Of a stretch of 64,000 nucleotides of DNA, positions 27,982 to 41,387 are shown piece after piece (position 1 is the first letter of the stretch; every line of letters begins with the position of its first letter). This DNA comes from Thauera sp. K11. Lineage in GTDB: Bacteria > Pseudomonadota > Gammaproteobacteria > Burkholderiales > Rhodocyclaceae. The position numbers and the translations under genes were made by a program. Below the pieces are notes generated by a model. That model worked only from the letters and a program-made list of their open reading frames with translations, made no database searches and was not told the DNA's origin. The stretch spans positions 1,054,001-1,118,000 of the forward strand of contig NZ_CP023439.1 in assembly GCF_002354895.1 (NCBI RefSeq). Reading direction: 5' to 3'.

Positions 27982-30057
27982 TCAGCGCGTAGAGCGCTGC
28001 CGCGCGGATGGAGTTCCGGAGGCGGGGCTGCCGTGCAGCGGCGGGCGCTCCGCTTCGTCCTCCGGACTGCCGCCGCCGGGCATCGGCGTTCCCTCGTCGG
28101 CGCCGTGGAAGACCTGGACCTGGTTGCTGCCCGCGGCCTTGGCCTCGTACATCGCGCGGTCGGCGCGGCGCAGCAGTTCATCCACCGTCGCCTGATGGCC
28201 GCAGTAGGTCGTCAGGCCGATGCTGGGGGTGCATTGCAGCGTGTGCATGTCGAGCAGGTACGGCTGGTTGAGGCTGGAGAGGAGCTTGGCGGCGATGGCC
28301 GCGGCCTTGTGTTCGGCCTCGGCGGGCGTGCCGGCGAGGTCTTCCAGCATCACCACGAACTCGTCCCCGCCCAGCCGCGCCACCGTGTCGCCTTCGCGCA
28401 CGCCGGCGCGCAGGCGGTGCGCCACCTCGCTCAGCAGCAGGTCGCCCGCGTGGTGGCCCAGCGTGTCGTTGATCGCCTTGAACTTGTCCAGATCGACGAA
28501 CAGCAGCGCGCCGTGCAGGCCGGAGCGGCTGCTGGCGGCAAGCTGGTGGCGCAGGCGGTCGAGCAGCAGGCGGCGGTTCGGCAGGCCGGTCAGCGGGTCG
28601 TAGAAGGCGAGGTCGCGGATCGCCAGTTCGGCGATCTTGCGGTCGGTGACGTCGAGTATCACGCCGTCGATCCACAGTACGCGGCCGTCGCCGTCGCAGG
28701 TGGCGCGGCCGCGCTCGCTGGCCCAGCGGATCTGGCCGTCGCGGGCACGGATGCGGTATTCGAGGTTGTAGGTGCCGCGTTCGGCCACCGCGCGGGCGAT
28801 CGCGTCGCGCACCGCCGGGGTGTCGTCCGGGTGGATGAACGTGCGGTAGGCGACGCTGCCGGACAGGAAGCTCTCGGGCGGCTCGCCGGTCAGCCCTTCG
28901 ATGTCGCGGCTGACGTGCAGTGCGCGCCACGGCGGCGCGGCCTCGGTGCGGAACACGGTGCCGGGCACGTTTTCCACCAGCGTCTGGAAGCGATCGCGGC
29001 TCTGCGCCAGCTCGACAGCCGCCGCCTGCATCCTGCGCCGGTGCCGTGCGCCCTTGAGCATCACCGCGAACAGCAGCAGGCTGAACGCGGAGCCGCCGAG
29101 CAGGATCAGCAGGGGCTCGTTGCTCGAGGTGCTGTCCTCGAACATGCTGCTGCTCTTGAAGCGCGCGATCCACGGCCGGCCGCCGAAGACGAGTTCCAGG
29201 TCGCGGCCGTGCAGCGCCGCGCGCCCGGCGCCGGGCGAGGCGTAGAGCAGGTTGTCCGGCGCCGGGGCGAGGTCGAAGAGTTCGATCTCGATGTCCTCGT
29301 TGCTGCTGTCGAAGAGGGAGCGCATCAGGTCGTGGGCGCGGAACGGGCTATAGACGTAGCCGGCCAGCGCCGCGCGGCGTGCTTTCGCGTTGCCATGCCC
29401 CGTGTCCGCGCGATACACCGGCATGTACATCAGGAAGCCGGGCTGCACGTCGGTGTCGGTCTCCTGCACCAGCGTGACCTTGCCCGACAGCGCCAGCCGG
29501 CCGGTGTCGCGCGCGCGCTCCATGGCCTCGCGGCGGATCGGCTCGGAATACATGTCGTAGCCGAAGGCGCGCAGGTTGCGGCCGGAAAACGGCTCCAGGT
29601 AGATGATGCTGGTGTAGGCGTCGCGCTCGCCGGCGGGCTGCACCGTGTAGTCCGCGAAGCCGGCCGCGCGTATCGCGCGTTCGTGCTCGGCCAGCGTGTC
29701 GCGCGGCACCACCAGCGCGAAGCCGGTTCCGAGTATGCCCGGCAGCGAGGTGTCCAGTTGCAACTGGTCGATGTAGGCGCGCCATTCCGTGCGGGTCACG
29801 CTGTCGCTGGCGGCGAACAGCGCCGCGCCGCCGCGCAGCACCTGCTCGTAAGCCTGCAGGCGGCTGATCAGCATGCTGCGCTCCTTGTCGGCGCGGTAGT
29901 CGAAGCGGTCCCGCGCGCGCTGCAGCAGATGGTGCTCGGAGTACTGCCACAGGATGAGCGTGAGCAGCGTGGACAGGCCCAGCGTCAACCACGCGAATCC
30001 TTCGCGGCCGAGGAGGCTGCTCGATCCCTGGGATGTGTGCTTGTCGGTCGGCGGCAT
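27982..30057 (-). CDS. CHASE-PAS-GGDEF diguanylate cyclase
   Basis: About 691 residues. One N-terminal membrane segment (FAWLTLGLSTLLTLILW) and a second near 325-345 flank a periplasmic CHASE domain (ASDSVTRTEWRAYIDQLQL; GFALVVPRD). A PAS/PAC unit (about 365-485, ending LWIDGVILDVTDRK) and a GGDEF domain follow. The active site is RLGGDEFVVML, intact, and an RxxD inhibitory site (REGD) sits five residues before it, so the protein should make cyclic di-GMP with product feedback. No EAL domain is present. The start at MPPTDKHTS is one of several possible ATGs. It is divergent from gyrA. Confidence 0.9.
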   Translation of the reverse strand: MPPTDKHTSQGSSSLLGREGFAWLTLGLSTLLTLILWQYSEHHLLQRARDRFDYRADKERSMLISRLQAYEQVLRGGAALFAASDSVTRTEWRAYIDQLQLDTSLPGILGTGFALVVPRDTLAEHERAIRAAGFADYTVQPAGERDAYTSIIYLEPFSGRNLRAFGYDMYSEPIRREAMERARDTGRLALSGKVTLVQETDTDVQPGFLMYMPVYRADTGHGNAKARRAALAGYVYSPFRAHDLMRSLFDSSNEDIEIELFDLAPAPDNLLYASPGAGRAALHGRDLELVFGGRPWIARFKSSSMFEDSTSSNEPLLILLGGSAFSLLLFAVMLKGARHRRRMQAAAVELAQSRDRFQTLVENVPGTVFRTEAAPPWRALHVSRDIEGLTGEPPESFLSGSVAYRTFIHPDDTPAVRDAIARAVAERGTYNLEYRIRARDGQIRWASERGRATCDGDGRVLWIDGVILDVTDRKIAELAIRDLAFYDPLTGLPNRRLLLDRLRHQLAASSRSGLHGALLFVDLDKFKAINDTLGHHAGDLLLSEVAHRLRAGVREGDTVARLGGDEFVVMLEDLAGTPAEAEHKAAAIAAKLLSSLNQPYLLDMHTLQCTPSIGLTTYCGHQATVDELLRRADRAMYEAKAAGSNQVQVFHGADEGTPMPGGGSPEDEAERPPLHGSPASGTPSARQRSTR

Positions 30058-30263
30058 GGCTTCTGTCCGGCGAGGCGGCGGTGGGTGGGGCATTCGTGCG
30101 CGGCCCGGCGGGCCGGTCGTCCGCCGTGCAGGCGCGTCGACGCGCATATCATGCCCCCGGCGCGCGCGCCATGCACATGCCGGACGCGCGTCGGAATCGC
30201 ATCCGCCGTCCCGGCCCCGGCGTCTCGCGGGCCGAAGTGAGGCGGGGAAGGGGCGTCGCGTGG

Positions 30264-30269
30264 TAACAT
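30264..30269 (+). promoter_or_regulatory. Candidate -10 box before gyrA
   Basis: TAACAT lies 39 bases before the gyrA ATG in the gap shared with the divergent cyclase gene. The -35 is not clear. Confidence 0.3.
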
Positions 30270-30308
30270 TGCACGTTTTTGATTCACGCGGATTTTCCGC
30301 CTTCGAGC

Positions 30309-32977
<2,669 letters not shown>

Positions 32978-32978
<1 letters not shown>

Positions 32979-34075
32979 TGAGCCGCGTGTGGAACTTCAG
33001 CGCCGGTCCGGCGGTGCTGCCCGAGGAGGTGCTGCGCCAGGCCGCCGACGAGATGCTCGACTGGCACGGTTCGGGCATGAGCGTGATGGAGATGAGCCAT
33101 CGCGGCAAGGAATTCATCTCCATCATCGAAGAGGCCGAGGCCGACCTGCGCGAACTGCTCGCCATCCCGTCCGGCTACCGCGTGCTGTTCATGCAGGGCG
33201 GGGCGATCGCCGAGAACGCGATCATCCCGATGAACCTGCTCGGCACCCGGCGCGCGGCCGACTACGTCGTGACCGGCTCGTGGTCGGCGAAGTCGGAGAA
33301 GGAAGCGCGCAAGTACGGCGAGGTCAACATCGCCGCCAGTTCGCAGGCGGGCGGCTGCACCACCGTGCCGGCGATGGCCGGCTGGAAGCTTTCACCCGAC
33401 CCGGCCTACGTCTTCACCTGCACCAACGAGACCATAGGCGGCGTCGAGTACCCGTTCGAGCCGGACCTGGCGCAGATCGGCCGCGGCGACGTGCCGGTGG
33501 TGGCCGACATGTCCTCGAACATCCTGTCGCGCGTCATCGACGTATCGAGGTACGGCCTGATCTTCGGCGGCGCGCAGAAGAACATCGGCCCGGCCGGCGT
33601 CACGCTGGTCGTCGTGCGCGACGACCTGATCGGCCATGCGATGCCGCACTGCCCGACCGCCTTCGACTTCAGGATCGTGGCGGACAACCACTCCATGTAC
33701 AACACGCCGCCCACCTACGCGATCTACGTCGCGGGCCTCGTGTTCCGGTGGCTCAAGCGCCAGGGCGGCGTCGCCGCGATCGAGGCGCGCAACGTCGCCA
33801 AGGCGAAGCTGCTCTACGACTTCCTCGACGGCAGCGGCTTCTACGAGAATCGCGTCGACCCGGCGTGCCGCTCGCGCATGAACGTGCCCTTCTTCCTCGG
33901 CGACGAGGCGCTGAACGACACCTTCCTGGCCGAGGCGAAGGCGGCGGGGCTGCTGCAGTTGAAAGGGCACAAGTCGGTCGGCGGCATGCGCGCGTCGATC
34001 TACAACGCGATGCCGATCGAAGGCGTGCAGGCGCTGGTGGATTTCCTGCGCGACTTCGCGGCGCGAAAGGGCTGA
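32978..34075 (+). CDS. serC: Phosphoserine aminotransferase
   Basis: PLP-dependent aminotransferase (365 residues) of serine and pyridoxal phosphate synthesis, converting 3-phosphohydroxypyruvate and glutamate to phosphoserine. It begins with the family signature [17 protein letters not shown]. The PLP lysine is in [12 protein letters not shown] near residue 196. Two ATGs are adjacent: the first overlaps the gyrA stop as ATGA, and the second, chosen here, has AGGAGG 7 bases before it. The difference is one residue. It is the second gene of the gyrA-serC-pheA-hisC-tyrA-aroA order common in betaproteobacteria. Confidence 0.96.
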
Positions 34076-34109
34076 GCGCCGGCGACGGCCGAACATGGAA
34101 GGGCAGGGC

Positions 34110-35177
34110 ATGAGCGACGAACTGCTGAAGCTGAGAAACCGGATCGACCACCTCGACGAGGAAATCCTCGCCCGCCTGTCCGAGCGCGCCCGCTGCGCGC
34201 AACGGGTGGGCGAGATCAAGCAGGGCAACGCCTACTACCGGCCCGAGCGCGAGGCGCAGGTGCTGCGCCGGCTCGCCGACCTCAACCCGGGCCCGCTGCC
34301 CGCCGATTCGGTGAAGAAGATCTTCCGCGAGATCATGTCGGCCTGCCTGGGCCTCGAGCATCCGCAGAAAGTGGCCTACCTCGGTCCGGCCGGCACCTTC
34401 TCGGAGAGCGCCAGCCGCAAGCAGTTCGGCTCGGCGCCGACCTTCGTCGCGATGACGACCATCGAGGACGTGTTCCGCGCGGTGGAAGCGGGCAACGTGA
34501 ACTACGGCGTGGTGCCGGTGGAGAACTCGACCGAGGGCGCGGTCAGCGTCACCCTCGACCTGCTGCTCGCCAGTCCGGTGAAGGTGTGCGGCGAGATCAA
34601 CCTGCGCATCCACCAGCAACTGATGTCGCGCGCCGAGGGCATCGGCGCCGCCAGGCGCCTGTATTCGCATGCCCAGTCGCTCGCGCAGTGCCACGAATGG
34701 CTCAACCGCAACCTGCCGCACCTGCCGCGCGTGCCGGTCGCCAGCAACGCAGAGGCGGCGCGCATGGCCGCCGAGGACCCCGAATCCTGCGCGATCGCCG
34801 GCGAGGCTGCGGCCGAACTTTACGGGCTCAACATCCTCGCCACCAACATCGAGGACGACCCGAACAACACCACCCGCTTCCTCGTCATTGCCGACCACGA
34901 CGCCGGCCCGTCGGGGCTGGACCGGACCTCGCTGGTGTTCTCCGCGCTGAACCGCCCCGGCGCGGTGCATGCGCTGCTCGAACCGCTCGCCCGCCACGGC
35001 GTCGACATGACCAAGCTGCAGTCGCGTCCGGCGCAGTCCGGCCTGTGGGAATACGTCTTCTACGCCGACATCAGGGGGCACCAGCGGGACGCGCCGGTGG
35101 CGGCGGCGCTCGCGGAACTCGGCGAGCGTGCCGCGTTCCTGAAGGTGCTCGGGTCCTACCCGGTCGCCGCGATCTGA
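34110..35177 (+). CDS. pheA: Chorismate mutase / prephenate dehydratase (P-protein)
   Basis: A 355-residue bifunctional enzyme of phenylalanine synthesis. The N-terminal chorismate mutase helix bundle (LRNRIDHLDEEILARLSERA, about 7-90) is followed by the prephenate dehydratase domain (VAYLGPAGTFSESAS; GVVPVENSTEGAV; NTTRFLVI) and a C-terminal ACT domain (TSLVFSALNRPGAVHALLEP), which normally binds phenylalanine for feedback inhibition. The ATG at MSDELLKL follows GGAAGG at 7 bases; an earlier in-frame ATG (MEGQG) has no ribosome-binding site. It lies 34 bases after serC. Confidence 0.96.
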   Translation: MSDELLKLRNRIDHLDEEILARLSERARCAQRVGEIKQGNAYYRPEREAQVLRRLADLNPGPLPADSVKKIFREIMSACLGLEHPQKVAYLGPAGTFSESASRKQFGSAPTFVAMTTIEDVFRAVEAGNVNYGVVPVENSTEGAVSVTLDLLLASPVKVCGEINLRIHQQLMSRAEGIGAARRLYSHAQSLAQCHEWLNRNLPHLPRVPVASNAEAARMAAEDPESCAIAGEAAAELYGLNILATNIEDDPNNTTRFLVIADHDAGPSGLDRTSLVFSALNRPGAVHALLEPLARHGVDMTKLQSRPAQSGLWEYVFYADIRGHQRDAPVAAALAELGERAAFLKVLGSYPVAAI

Positions 35178-35198
35178 ATCGATTCCTGGGAGAAGCTC

Positions 35199-36296
35199 AT
35201 GAGCGTCGCCGATCAGGCCCCGTCCTACATCCGTTCCATCATGCCCTACCAGCCGGGCAAGCCGATTTCCGAGCTGGCACGCGAAATGGGCATGCCCGAG
35301 GCGAGCATCGTCAAGCTCGCCTCCAACGAGAATCCGCTCGGCATGAGCGCGGCGGCGCGCGAGGCGGCGGGCCGCGCGCTGGCCGAGGGCGCGCGCTACC
35401 CGGACGGCAGCGCATTCGCCTTCAAGGCCGCGCTGTGCCGCAAGTTCGGCGTGCGCCAGGAGCAACTGGTGGTCGGCAACGGCTCGAACGACGTGCTCGA
35501 GATCGCCGCGCAGGCTTTCCTCGCGCCGGGGCTGTCCGCGGTGTACGCCCAGCATGCGTTCGCGGTATATCCGCTGGCGACCAATGCCAGGGGCGCGCGC
35601 GGCATCGAGGTGCCGGCGAAGAACTTCGGCCACGATCTCGACGCGATGGCGGCGGCGATCGCCGCCGACACCCGCATCGTGTTCATCGCCAATCCCAACA
35701 ATCCGACCGGCACCTTCGTGCCCGGCACGCAGCTCGAAGCCTTCCTGCAGAAGGTGCCGCGGGACGTTCTGGTGGTGCTGGACGAGGCATACACCGAATA
35801 CCTGGCCGAGGACCAGCGCTACGACGCCATCGCCTGGCTCGACCGCTTCCCCAACCTGCTGGTGTCGCGCACCCTGTCGAAAGCCTACGGCCTGGCGGGC
35901 CTGCGCGTCGGCTATGCGATCGCGCACCCGGACGTCGCCGACCTGATGAACCGCGTGCGCCAGCCCTTCAACGTGTCGAACATCGCGCTGGCCGCTGCCG
36001 AGGCGGCGCTGGCGGACGACGAATACCTCGCCCGCAGCGCCGACATCAACCGCCGCGGCATGGCGCAGGTCACCGCGGCCTTCGCCGCGATGGGGCTGGA
36101 ATGGATACCCTCGGCCGGCAACTTCGTCACCGTCAAGGTGGGCGACGCGGCGGCGGTGAACCAGGCGCTGCTGCGCCAGGGTGTCATCGTGCGTCCGATC
36201 GGCGGCTACGGCATGCCGCATTGGCTGCGGGTGTCGATCGGCCTGCCGGAAGAGAACGCGCGCTTCATCGAGGCGTTGCAGCAGGCGCTCGCCTGA
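35199..36296 (+). CDS. hisC: Histidinol-phosphate aminotransferase (HisC2 type)
   Basis: PLP-dependent class I/II aminotransferase (365 residues). The PLP lysine is in SRTLSKAYGLAGLRVGY near residue 228. Family motifs include VKLASNENPLG at the N-terminus, GNGSNDVLEI and FIANPNNPTGTFVPG. Beyond histidine synthesis, HisC copies in this setting between pheA and tyrA can also transaminate prephenate or aromatic keto acids, so its main role here may be in aromatic amino acids. GGGAGAAG precedes the ATG. It lies 21 bases after pheA and 19 bases before tyrA. Confidence 0.94.
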   Translation: MSVADQAPSYIRSIMPYQPGKPISELAREMGMPEASIVKLASNENPLGMSAAAREAAGRALAEGARYPDGSAFAFKAALCRKFGVRQEQLVVGNGSNDVLEIAAQAFLAPGLSAVYAQHAFAVYPLATNARGARGIEVPAKNFGHDLDAMAAAIAADTRIVFIANPNNPTGTFVPGTQLEAFLQKVPRDVLVVLDEAYTEYLAEDQRYDAIAWLDRFPNLLVSRTLSKAYGLAGLRVGYAIAHPDVADLMNRVRQPFNVSNIALAAAEAALADDEYLARSADINRRGMAQVTAAFAAMGLEWIPSAGNFVTVKVGDAAAVNQALLRQGVIVRPIGGYGMPHWLRVSIGLPEENARFIEALQQALA

Positions 36297-36315
36297 TCCA
36301 CGGAGGCCGGCGGTC

Positions 36316-37203
36316 ATGCCCCTGATCGGCAAGCTGGTGGTGTGCGGTGTCGGCCTCATCGGAGGTTCGTTCGCGCTTGCGCTCAGGCGCGCGGGCGCGG
36401 TCGGCCGGGTGGCCGGCATCGGCCGCAGCCGGGCGCCGCTGGAGCGCGCGCTGGCGCTCGGCGTGATCGACGAGATCGCCGCCGGCTGGGCGGATGCGCT
36501 CGACGGCGCCGACCTGGTGCTGCTCGCCGCGCCGGTCGGCCAGATGGACGCCATCATGGCGGCCATGGCGCCGCACCTGCGGTCCGGCACCGTCGTCACC
36601 GATGCGGGCAGCACCAAGCGCGACGTGGTCGATGCGATCTACCGGAACCTGGACGCGCAACTGCCCTGGGTGGTGCCGGCGCATCCCATCGCCGGCGCGG
36701 AGAAGAGCGGGGTGGAGGCAGCCTTCGCCGGGCTCTACGACAAGCGCCGCGTCGTGCTGACGCCGCTGCCGGAGAACGCGCCCCAGGCGGTGGACAAGGT
36801 GCGGGCGGCGTGGATCGCCTGCGGCGCGGCGGTCAGCGCCACGTCGCCGCAGGAGCACGACCGCGTTTTCGCCGCCGTCAGCCATCTGCCGCACCTGCTC
36901 GCTTTCGGGCTGGTGGATGACCTGGCGCGGCGGCCGAACGCCGAACTGCTGTTCTCGCACGCCGCCGGGGGTTTTCGCGACTTCACCCGCATCGCCGGCA
37001 GCCATCCGGAGATGTGGCGCGACATCTGTCTGGCCAACGCCGGGGCGCTGCTCGCCGAACTCGACCAGTACGTCGCCGAACTCGCCCAGTTGCGGGCACT
37101 GCTCGCCGCCGGCGACGGCGCGGGCCTGGAGGCGGTGTTCGACAACGCCCGGCGGGCACGCAACGCCTGGGCCGCGGGCCTGCCGATCCAGACGGCCGAA
37201 TGA
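36316..37203 (+). CDS. tyrA: Prephenate (or arogenate) dehydrogenase
   Basis: NAD(P)-dependent TyrA-family dehydrogenase (295 residues) of tyrosine synthesis. The N-terminal Rossmann motif is [20 protein letters not shown]. The catalytic histidine region is [18 protein letters not shown], and a helical dimerisation domain follows ([16 protein letters not shown]). The substrate, prephenate or arogenate, cannot be decided by eye. It follows hisC by 19 bases. The downstream aroA-cmk gene begins about 46 bases after its stop, continuing the aromatic operon. Confidence 0.95.
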   Translation: MPLIGKLVVCGVGLIGGSFALALRRAGAVGRVAGIGRSRAPLERALALGVIDEIAAGWADALDGADLVLLAAPVGQMDAIMAAMAPHLRSGTVVTDAGSTKRDVVDAIYRNLDAQLPWVVPAHPIAGAEKSGVEAAFAGLYDKRRVVLTPLPENAPQAVDKVRAAWIACGAAVSATSPQEHDRVFAAVSHLPHLLAFGLVDDLARRPNAELLFSHAAGGFRDFTRIAGSHPEMWRDICLANAGALLAELDQYVAELAQLRALLAAGDGAGLEAVFDNARRARNAWAAGLPIQTAE

Positions 37204-37249
37204 CCGGAGCGCGGGTGTCCGCCGCCGCTCCCTATTTTCCGAGGTGATG

Positions 37250-39202
37250 ATGGAATTTCTCGATCTGCCGCCGATGCTGGGCGCCGCGGGCACCGTCCGC
37301 CTGCCCGGTTCCAAGAGCATCTCGAACCGCGTGCTGCTGCTGGCCGCGCTGGCCGAGGGCGAAACCGACATCCGCGACCTGCTGTCGTCCGACGATGTGG
37401 ACCGCATGCTCGATGCGCTGACGGCGCTCGGCGTGAGTTGGCGGCGCGAAGGCGAGGGCGGGAGCTACCGCGTCGTCGGTGCCGGCGGCCCGTTCCCGGT
37501 GAAGTCGGCCGAACTCTTCCTCGGCAATGCCGGCACCGCGTTCCGGCCGCTCACCGCCGCGCTCGCGCTGTCGGGCGGGGAATACACGCTGTCCGGCGTG
37601 CCGCGCATGCACGAACGGCCGATCGGCGATCTGGTGGAGGCGCTGCGCCAGCTCGGCGCCGACATCACCTGCACCGCCAACGAGGGATTCCCGCCGCTGC
37701 GCCTGAAGCCGGCGACGATCCGCGCGGGCGGCGTCGTCAGCGTGCGCGGCGACGTGTCGAGCCAGTTCCTCACCGCGCTGCTGATGGCGCTGCCGCTCAC
37801 CGGCGTGGAGACGACGGTGGAGGTGGTCGGCGAACTGATCTCCAAGCCCTACATCGCGATCACGCTGGAACTGATGGCCCGCTTCGGCGTCGCCGTGGAG
37901 CGCGAGGGCTGGGCGCGCTTCGTCGTGCCAGGCGGCGTGCGCTACCGCAGCCCGGGCACGGTGTATGTCGAGGGCGACGCGTCGTCGGCGTCGTATTTCC
38001 TCGCCGCCGGCGCGATCGGCGGCGGGCCGGTGCGCGTCGAGGGCGTCGGCCGCGACAGCATCCAGGGCGACGTGCGCTTCGCCGAGGCGCTGCAGCAGCT
38101 CGGCGCGCGCATCGCGATGGGCGACAACTGGATCGAGGCGGCCGCCCCGGCGGACGGCCGCCTGCGCGCCTTCGACCTCGACCTCAACCACATCCCGGAC
38201 GCGGCGATGACGCTGGCGGTGGCGGCGCTCTTCGCCGACGGTCCATGCACGCTGCGCAACATCGCCAGTTGGCGGGTGAAGGAGACCGACCGCATCGCGG
38301 CGATGGCGACCGAGCTGCGCAAGGTCGGCGCCGGGGTGGAGGAGGGGCCGGATCATCTGCGCGTGTCGCCGCCGGCGCGGCTCGTGCCCGCAGCGATCGA
38401 CACCTACGACGACCATCGCATGGCGATGTGCTTCTCGCTGGTCAGCCTCGGCGGCTGCCGCGTGCGCATCAACGACCCGAAGTGCGTCAACAAGACTTTC
38501 CCGGACTATTTCGCGGCCTATGCCGGGGTCGCGCGGCCGGTGCCGGTGGTGGCGATCGACGGCCCCTCCGCCTCGGGCAAGGGCACGGTGGCGGAGCGGG
38601 TGGCGGCCGCGCTGGGCTGGCACTACCTGGACAGCGGCTCGCTCTACCGCCTCGTCGCCCTCGCCGCGATCCGCGCCGGTGCGCCGCTGGACGACGAGGC
38701 GCTGCTCGGCCGGATCGCCGCCGACCTGCCGGCGGGCTTCGCCGGCGGGCGCGCATGGCTGGCCGGCGACGACGTCACCGACGCCATCCGCAACGAGGCA
38801 TGCTCGGTCGGCGCCTCGCAGGTCGCGGTGCTGCCCGCGGTGCGCAATGCGCTGTTCGACCGCCAGCGGGACTATCGCTGCGGCCCCGGCCTGGTGGCCG
38901 AAGGGCGCGACATGGGCTCGGTGATCTTTCCCGATGCGCCGGTCAAGGTCTTCCTCACCGCATCGGTCGAGGCGCGGGCCGGGCGTCGCCATAAGCAGTT
39001 GATGGAAAAGGGTTTGGCTGCTAACATGGAAAGCCTTCTGCAGGATCTGCGGGAGCGGGACGCGCGTGATGCCGCCCGCGCCGTGGCGCCGCTGCAGAAG
39101 TTGCCGGACGCGGTCCTGCTCGATACGACCAACATGGATGTCGACGAGGCCGTGGCCTTCGTTCTCGATCTCGTGCGGGGTCGCGGGCTGGTCGCCGGCT
39201 AG
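37250..39202 (+). CDS. aroA-cmk: Fused EPSP synthase / cytidylate kinase
   Basis: A single unbroken frame of 650 residues. Residues 1-425 are 3-phosphoshikimate 1-carboxyvinyltransferase of the shikimate pathway ([74 protein letters not shown]). Residues from about 430 are cytidylate kinase with the P-loop [20 protein letters not shown] and [13 protein letters not shown]. The join is direct ([20 protein letters not shown]) with no linker. Fused forms are known in some betaproteobacteria, while many relatives keep aroA and cmk as adjacent genes. The second of two adjacent ATGs was chosen because GAGG lies 5 bases before it. rpsA follows, as cmk-rpsA usually does. Confidence 0.95.
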   Translation: MEFLDLPPMLGAAGTVRLPGSKSISNRVLLLAALAEGETDIRDLLSSDDVDRMLDALTALGVSWRREGEGGSYRVVGAGGPFPVKSAELFLGNAGTAFRPLTAALALSGGEYTLSGVPRMHERPIGDLVEALRQLGADITCTANEGFPPLRLKPATIRAGGVVSVRGDVSSQFLTALLMALPLTGVETTVEVVGELISKPYIAITLELMARFGVAVEREGWARFVVPGGVRYRSPGTVYVEGDASSASYFLAAGAIGGGPVRVEGVGRDSIQGDVRFAEALQQLGARIAMGDNWIEAAAPADGRLRAFDLDLNHIPDAAMTLAVAALFADGPCTLRNIASWRVKETDRIAAMATELRKVGAGVEEGPDHLRVSPPARLVPAAIDTYDDHRMAMCFSLVSLGGCRVRINDPKCVNKTFPDYFAAYAGVARPVPVVAIDGPSASGKGTVAERVAAALGWHYLDSGSLYRLVALAAIRAGAPLDDEALLGRIAADLPAGFAGGRAWLAGDDVTDAIRNEACSVGASQVAVLPAVRNALFDRQRDYRCGPGLVAEGRDMGSVIFPDAPVKVFLTASVEARAGRRHKQLMEKGLAANMESLLQDLRERDARDAARAVAPLQKLPDAVLLDTTNMDVDEAVAFVLDLVRGRGLVAG

Positions 39203-39295
39203 CTTGCCGGGCGCGGGCGCCATCCATCGGCGCCGCGGCCGTTTCTTCAATCAACCTTGTTTGCCGTCGCACGGCGGTCCCGGATCTTTGCCTTT

Positions 39296-40999
39296 ATGTC
39301 CAACACCACCCCCGCCCTCGAAGAAAGCTTTGCCGCCCTTTTCGAGGAAAGCCTCGCCCTGCAGGAAATGCGCGCCGGTGAAGTCATCACCGCCGAAGTC
39401 GTGCGCATCGACCAGAATTTCGTCGTCGTCAACGCCGGCCTGAAGTCCGAAAGCTACGTGCCCATCGAAGAGTTCCGCAACGACCGCGGCGAACTCGAAG
39501 TGAATCCGGGCGACTTCGTGCACGTCGCCATCGACGCGCTCGAGGACGGCTTCGGCGAAACCCGCCTGTCGCGCGAGAAGGCCAAGCGCATCTCGGCCTG
39601 GAACGATCTCGAGAAGGCCCTCAACGACGGCACGCTGGTCAAGGGCGTCATCACCGGGCGCGTCAAGGGTGGTCTGACTGTCATGACCAACAGCATCCGC
39701 GCCTTCCTGCCGGGTTCGCTGGTCGACATGCGTCCGGTCAAGGACACCACGCCGTACGAAGGCAAGGAATTCGAGTTCAAGGTCATCAAGCTCGACCGCA
39801 AGCGCAACAACGTCGTCGTGTCGCGCCGCGCCGTGCTCGAAGAGTCCATGGGCGAAGAGCGCCAGAAGTTGCTCGAGAACCTCAAGGAAGGCACGGTCGT
39901 CAAGGGCATCGTCAAGAACATCACCGACTACGGCGCGTTCGTGGACCTCGGCGGCATCGACGGCCTGCTGCACATCACCGACCTGGCCTGGCGCCGTGTT
40001 CGCCACCCGTCGGAAGTGCTCAACGTCGGCGACGAGATCGAAGCCAAGGTCCTCAAGTTCGACCAGGAAAAGAACCGCGTCTCGCTGGGCCTCAAGCAAC
40101 TGGGCGAAGATCCGTGGGTCGGCATCTCGCGCCGCTATCCGCAGGGCACCCGCCTGTTCGGCAAGGTGACCAACATCACCGACTACGGTGCGTTCGTTGA
40201 AGTCGAACAAGGTATCGAAGGTCTGGTGCACGTGTCCGAGATGGACTGGACCAACAAGAACATCCATCCGACCAAGGTCGTCCAGCTTGGCGACGAGGTC
40301 GAGGTCATGATCCTCGAGATCGACGAAGACCGTCGCCGCATCTCGCTGGGCATGAAGCAGTGCATGTCCAACCCGTGGGACGATTTCGCCATCAACCACA
40401 AGAAGGGCGACAAGGTCCGCGGCCAGATCAAGTCGATCACCGACTTCGGCGTGTTCATCGGCCTGGAAGGCGGCATCGACGGCCTGGTGCACCTGTCCGA
40501 CCTGTCGTGGAGCGAAACCGGCGAGGAAGCCGTGCGCCGCTTCAAGAAGGGCGACGAGGTCGAGGCCGTGGTGCTGGCGATCGACGTCGAGCGCGAGCGC
40601 ATCTCGCTGGGCATCAAGCAGCTCGAGGGCGATCCGTACACCAACTTCATCGCCACCCACGAGAAGAACAGCCTCGTGCGCGGCACCGTGAAGTCGGTCG
40701 ACGCCCGCGGTGCGGTGATCGCGCTGGGTGACGACGTGGAAGCCTACCTGCGCGCTTCCGAGGCGGCCGCCCACCGCGTCGATGACCTGACCACCGTGCT
40801 GAAGGAAGGCGACCAGGTCGAGGCGATGGTGATCAACGTCGATCGCAAGACGCGTTCGATCAATCTGTCGATCCGTGCCAAGGATCAGGCCGAACAGAGC
40901 GAAGCCATGCAGAAGCTGGCTTCCGAGAGTTCGGCTGCCTCGGGTACGACCAACCTTGGCGCACTGCTCAAGGCCAAGCTGAACGAACAGAAGAACTGA
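39296..40999 (+). CDS. rpsA: 30S ribosomal protein S1
   Basis: A 567-residue S1 protein with six S1 RNA-binding repeats. The first two are divergent ([38 protein letters not shown]), and four are classical ([20 protein letters not shown] and its relatives). It binds mRNA leaders on the small subunit. The start at [20 protein letters not shown] is the typical proteobacterial S1 N-terminus. It lies 93 bases after aroA-cmk and 11 bases before ihfB, the conserved cmk-rpsA-ihfB order. Confidence 0.97.
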   Translation: MSNTTPALEESFAALFEESLALQEMRAGEVITAEVVRIDQNFVVVNAGLKSESYVPIEEFRNDRGELEVNPGDFVHVAIDALEDGFGETRLSREKAKRISAWNDLEKALNDGTLVKGVITGRVKGGLTVMTNSIRAFLPGSLVDMRPVKDTTPYEGKEFEFKVIKLDRKRNNVVVSRRAVLEESMGEERQKLLENLKEGTVVKGIVKNITDYGAFVDLGGIDGLLHITDLAWRRVRHPSEVLNVGDEIEAKVLKFDQEKNRVSLGLKQLGEDPWVGISRRYPQGTRLFGKVTNITDYGAFVEVEQGIEGLVHVSEMDWTNKNIHPTKVVQLGDEVEVMILEIDEDRRRISLGMKQCMSNPWDDFAINHKKGDKVRGQIKSITDFGVFIGLEGGIDGLVHLSDLSWSETGEEAVRRFKKGDEVEAVVLAIDVERERISLGIKQLEGDPYTNFIATHEKNSLVRGTVKSVDARGAVIALGDDVEAYLRASEAAAHRVDDLTTVLKEGDQVEAMVINVDRKTRSINLSIRAKDQAEQSEAMQKLASESSAASGTTNLGALLKAKLNEQKN

Positions 41000-41010
41000 T
41001 TCGGCCGGTC

Positions 41011-41295
41011 ATGACCAAATCGGAGCTGATCGCCCAGCTTGCGGCACGTTTTCCGCAACTGGTTGCTAAGGATGCCGATTACGCGGTCAAGATGATCCTC
41101 GATGCGATGTCCGATGCGCTTGCACGCGGCGATCGCATCGAGATCCGCGGGTTCGGGAGTTTCGCTCTGAATTACCGCCCGCCCCGCGTGGGGCGCAATC
41201 CGAAGTCGGGCGAGAAGGTGCATGTACCGGAAAAGTACGTGCCCCATTTCAAGGCCGGCAAGGAGTTGCGCGAGCGGGTGGATCTCTGCGAGTGA
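41011..41295 (+). CDS. ihfB: Integration host factor subunit beta
   Basis: A 94-residue DNA-bending protein of the HU/IHF family, which pairs with the alpha subunit encoded at 56137. The beta-arm signature is [20 protein letters not shown], and the N-terminus [21 protein letters not shown] is typical of IHF-beta. It lies behind rpsA as in most proteobacteria, and a hairpin terminator follows. IHF often assists sigma-54 promoters, such as those near 10-12.7 kb, by bending DNA. Confidence 0.96.
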   Translation: MTKSELIAQLAARFPQLVAKDADYAVKMILDAMSDALARGDRIEIRGFGSFALNYRPPRVGRNPKSGEKVHVPEKYVPHFKAGKELRERVDLCE

Positions 41296-41331
41296 CCGCG
41301 CGGCGAATGGTCGTCTTTGCAGGATGTCCCG

Positions 41332-41358
41332 GAAGGCGGCTGCGGCCGCCTTCTTTTT
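41332..41358 (+). terminator. Intrinsic terminator after ihfB
   Basis: A perfect 9-bp stem GAAGGCGGC / GCCGCCTTC with a four-base loop is followed by five T. The lapA gene starts 30 bases later. Confidence 0.85.
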
Positions 41359-41387
41359 CGTCATTCGCTCGGAGATAATGCGGACCC

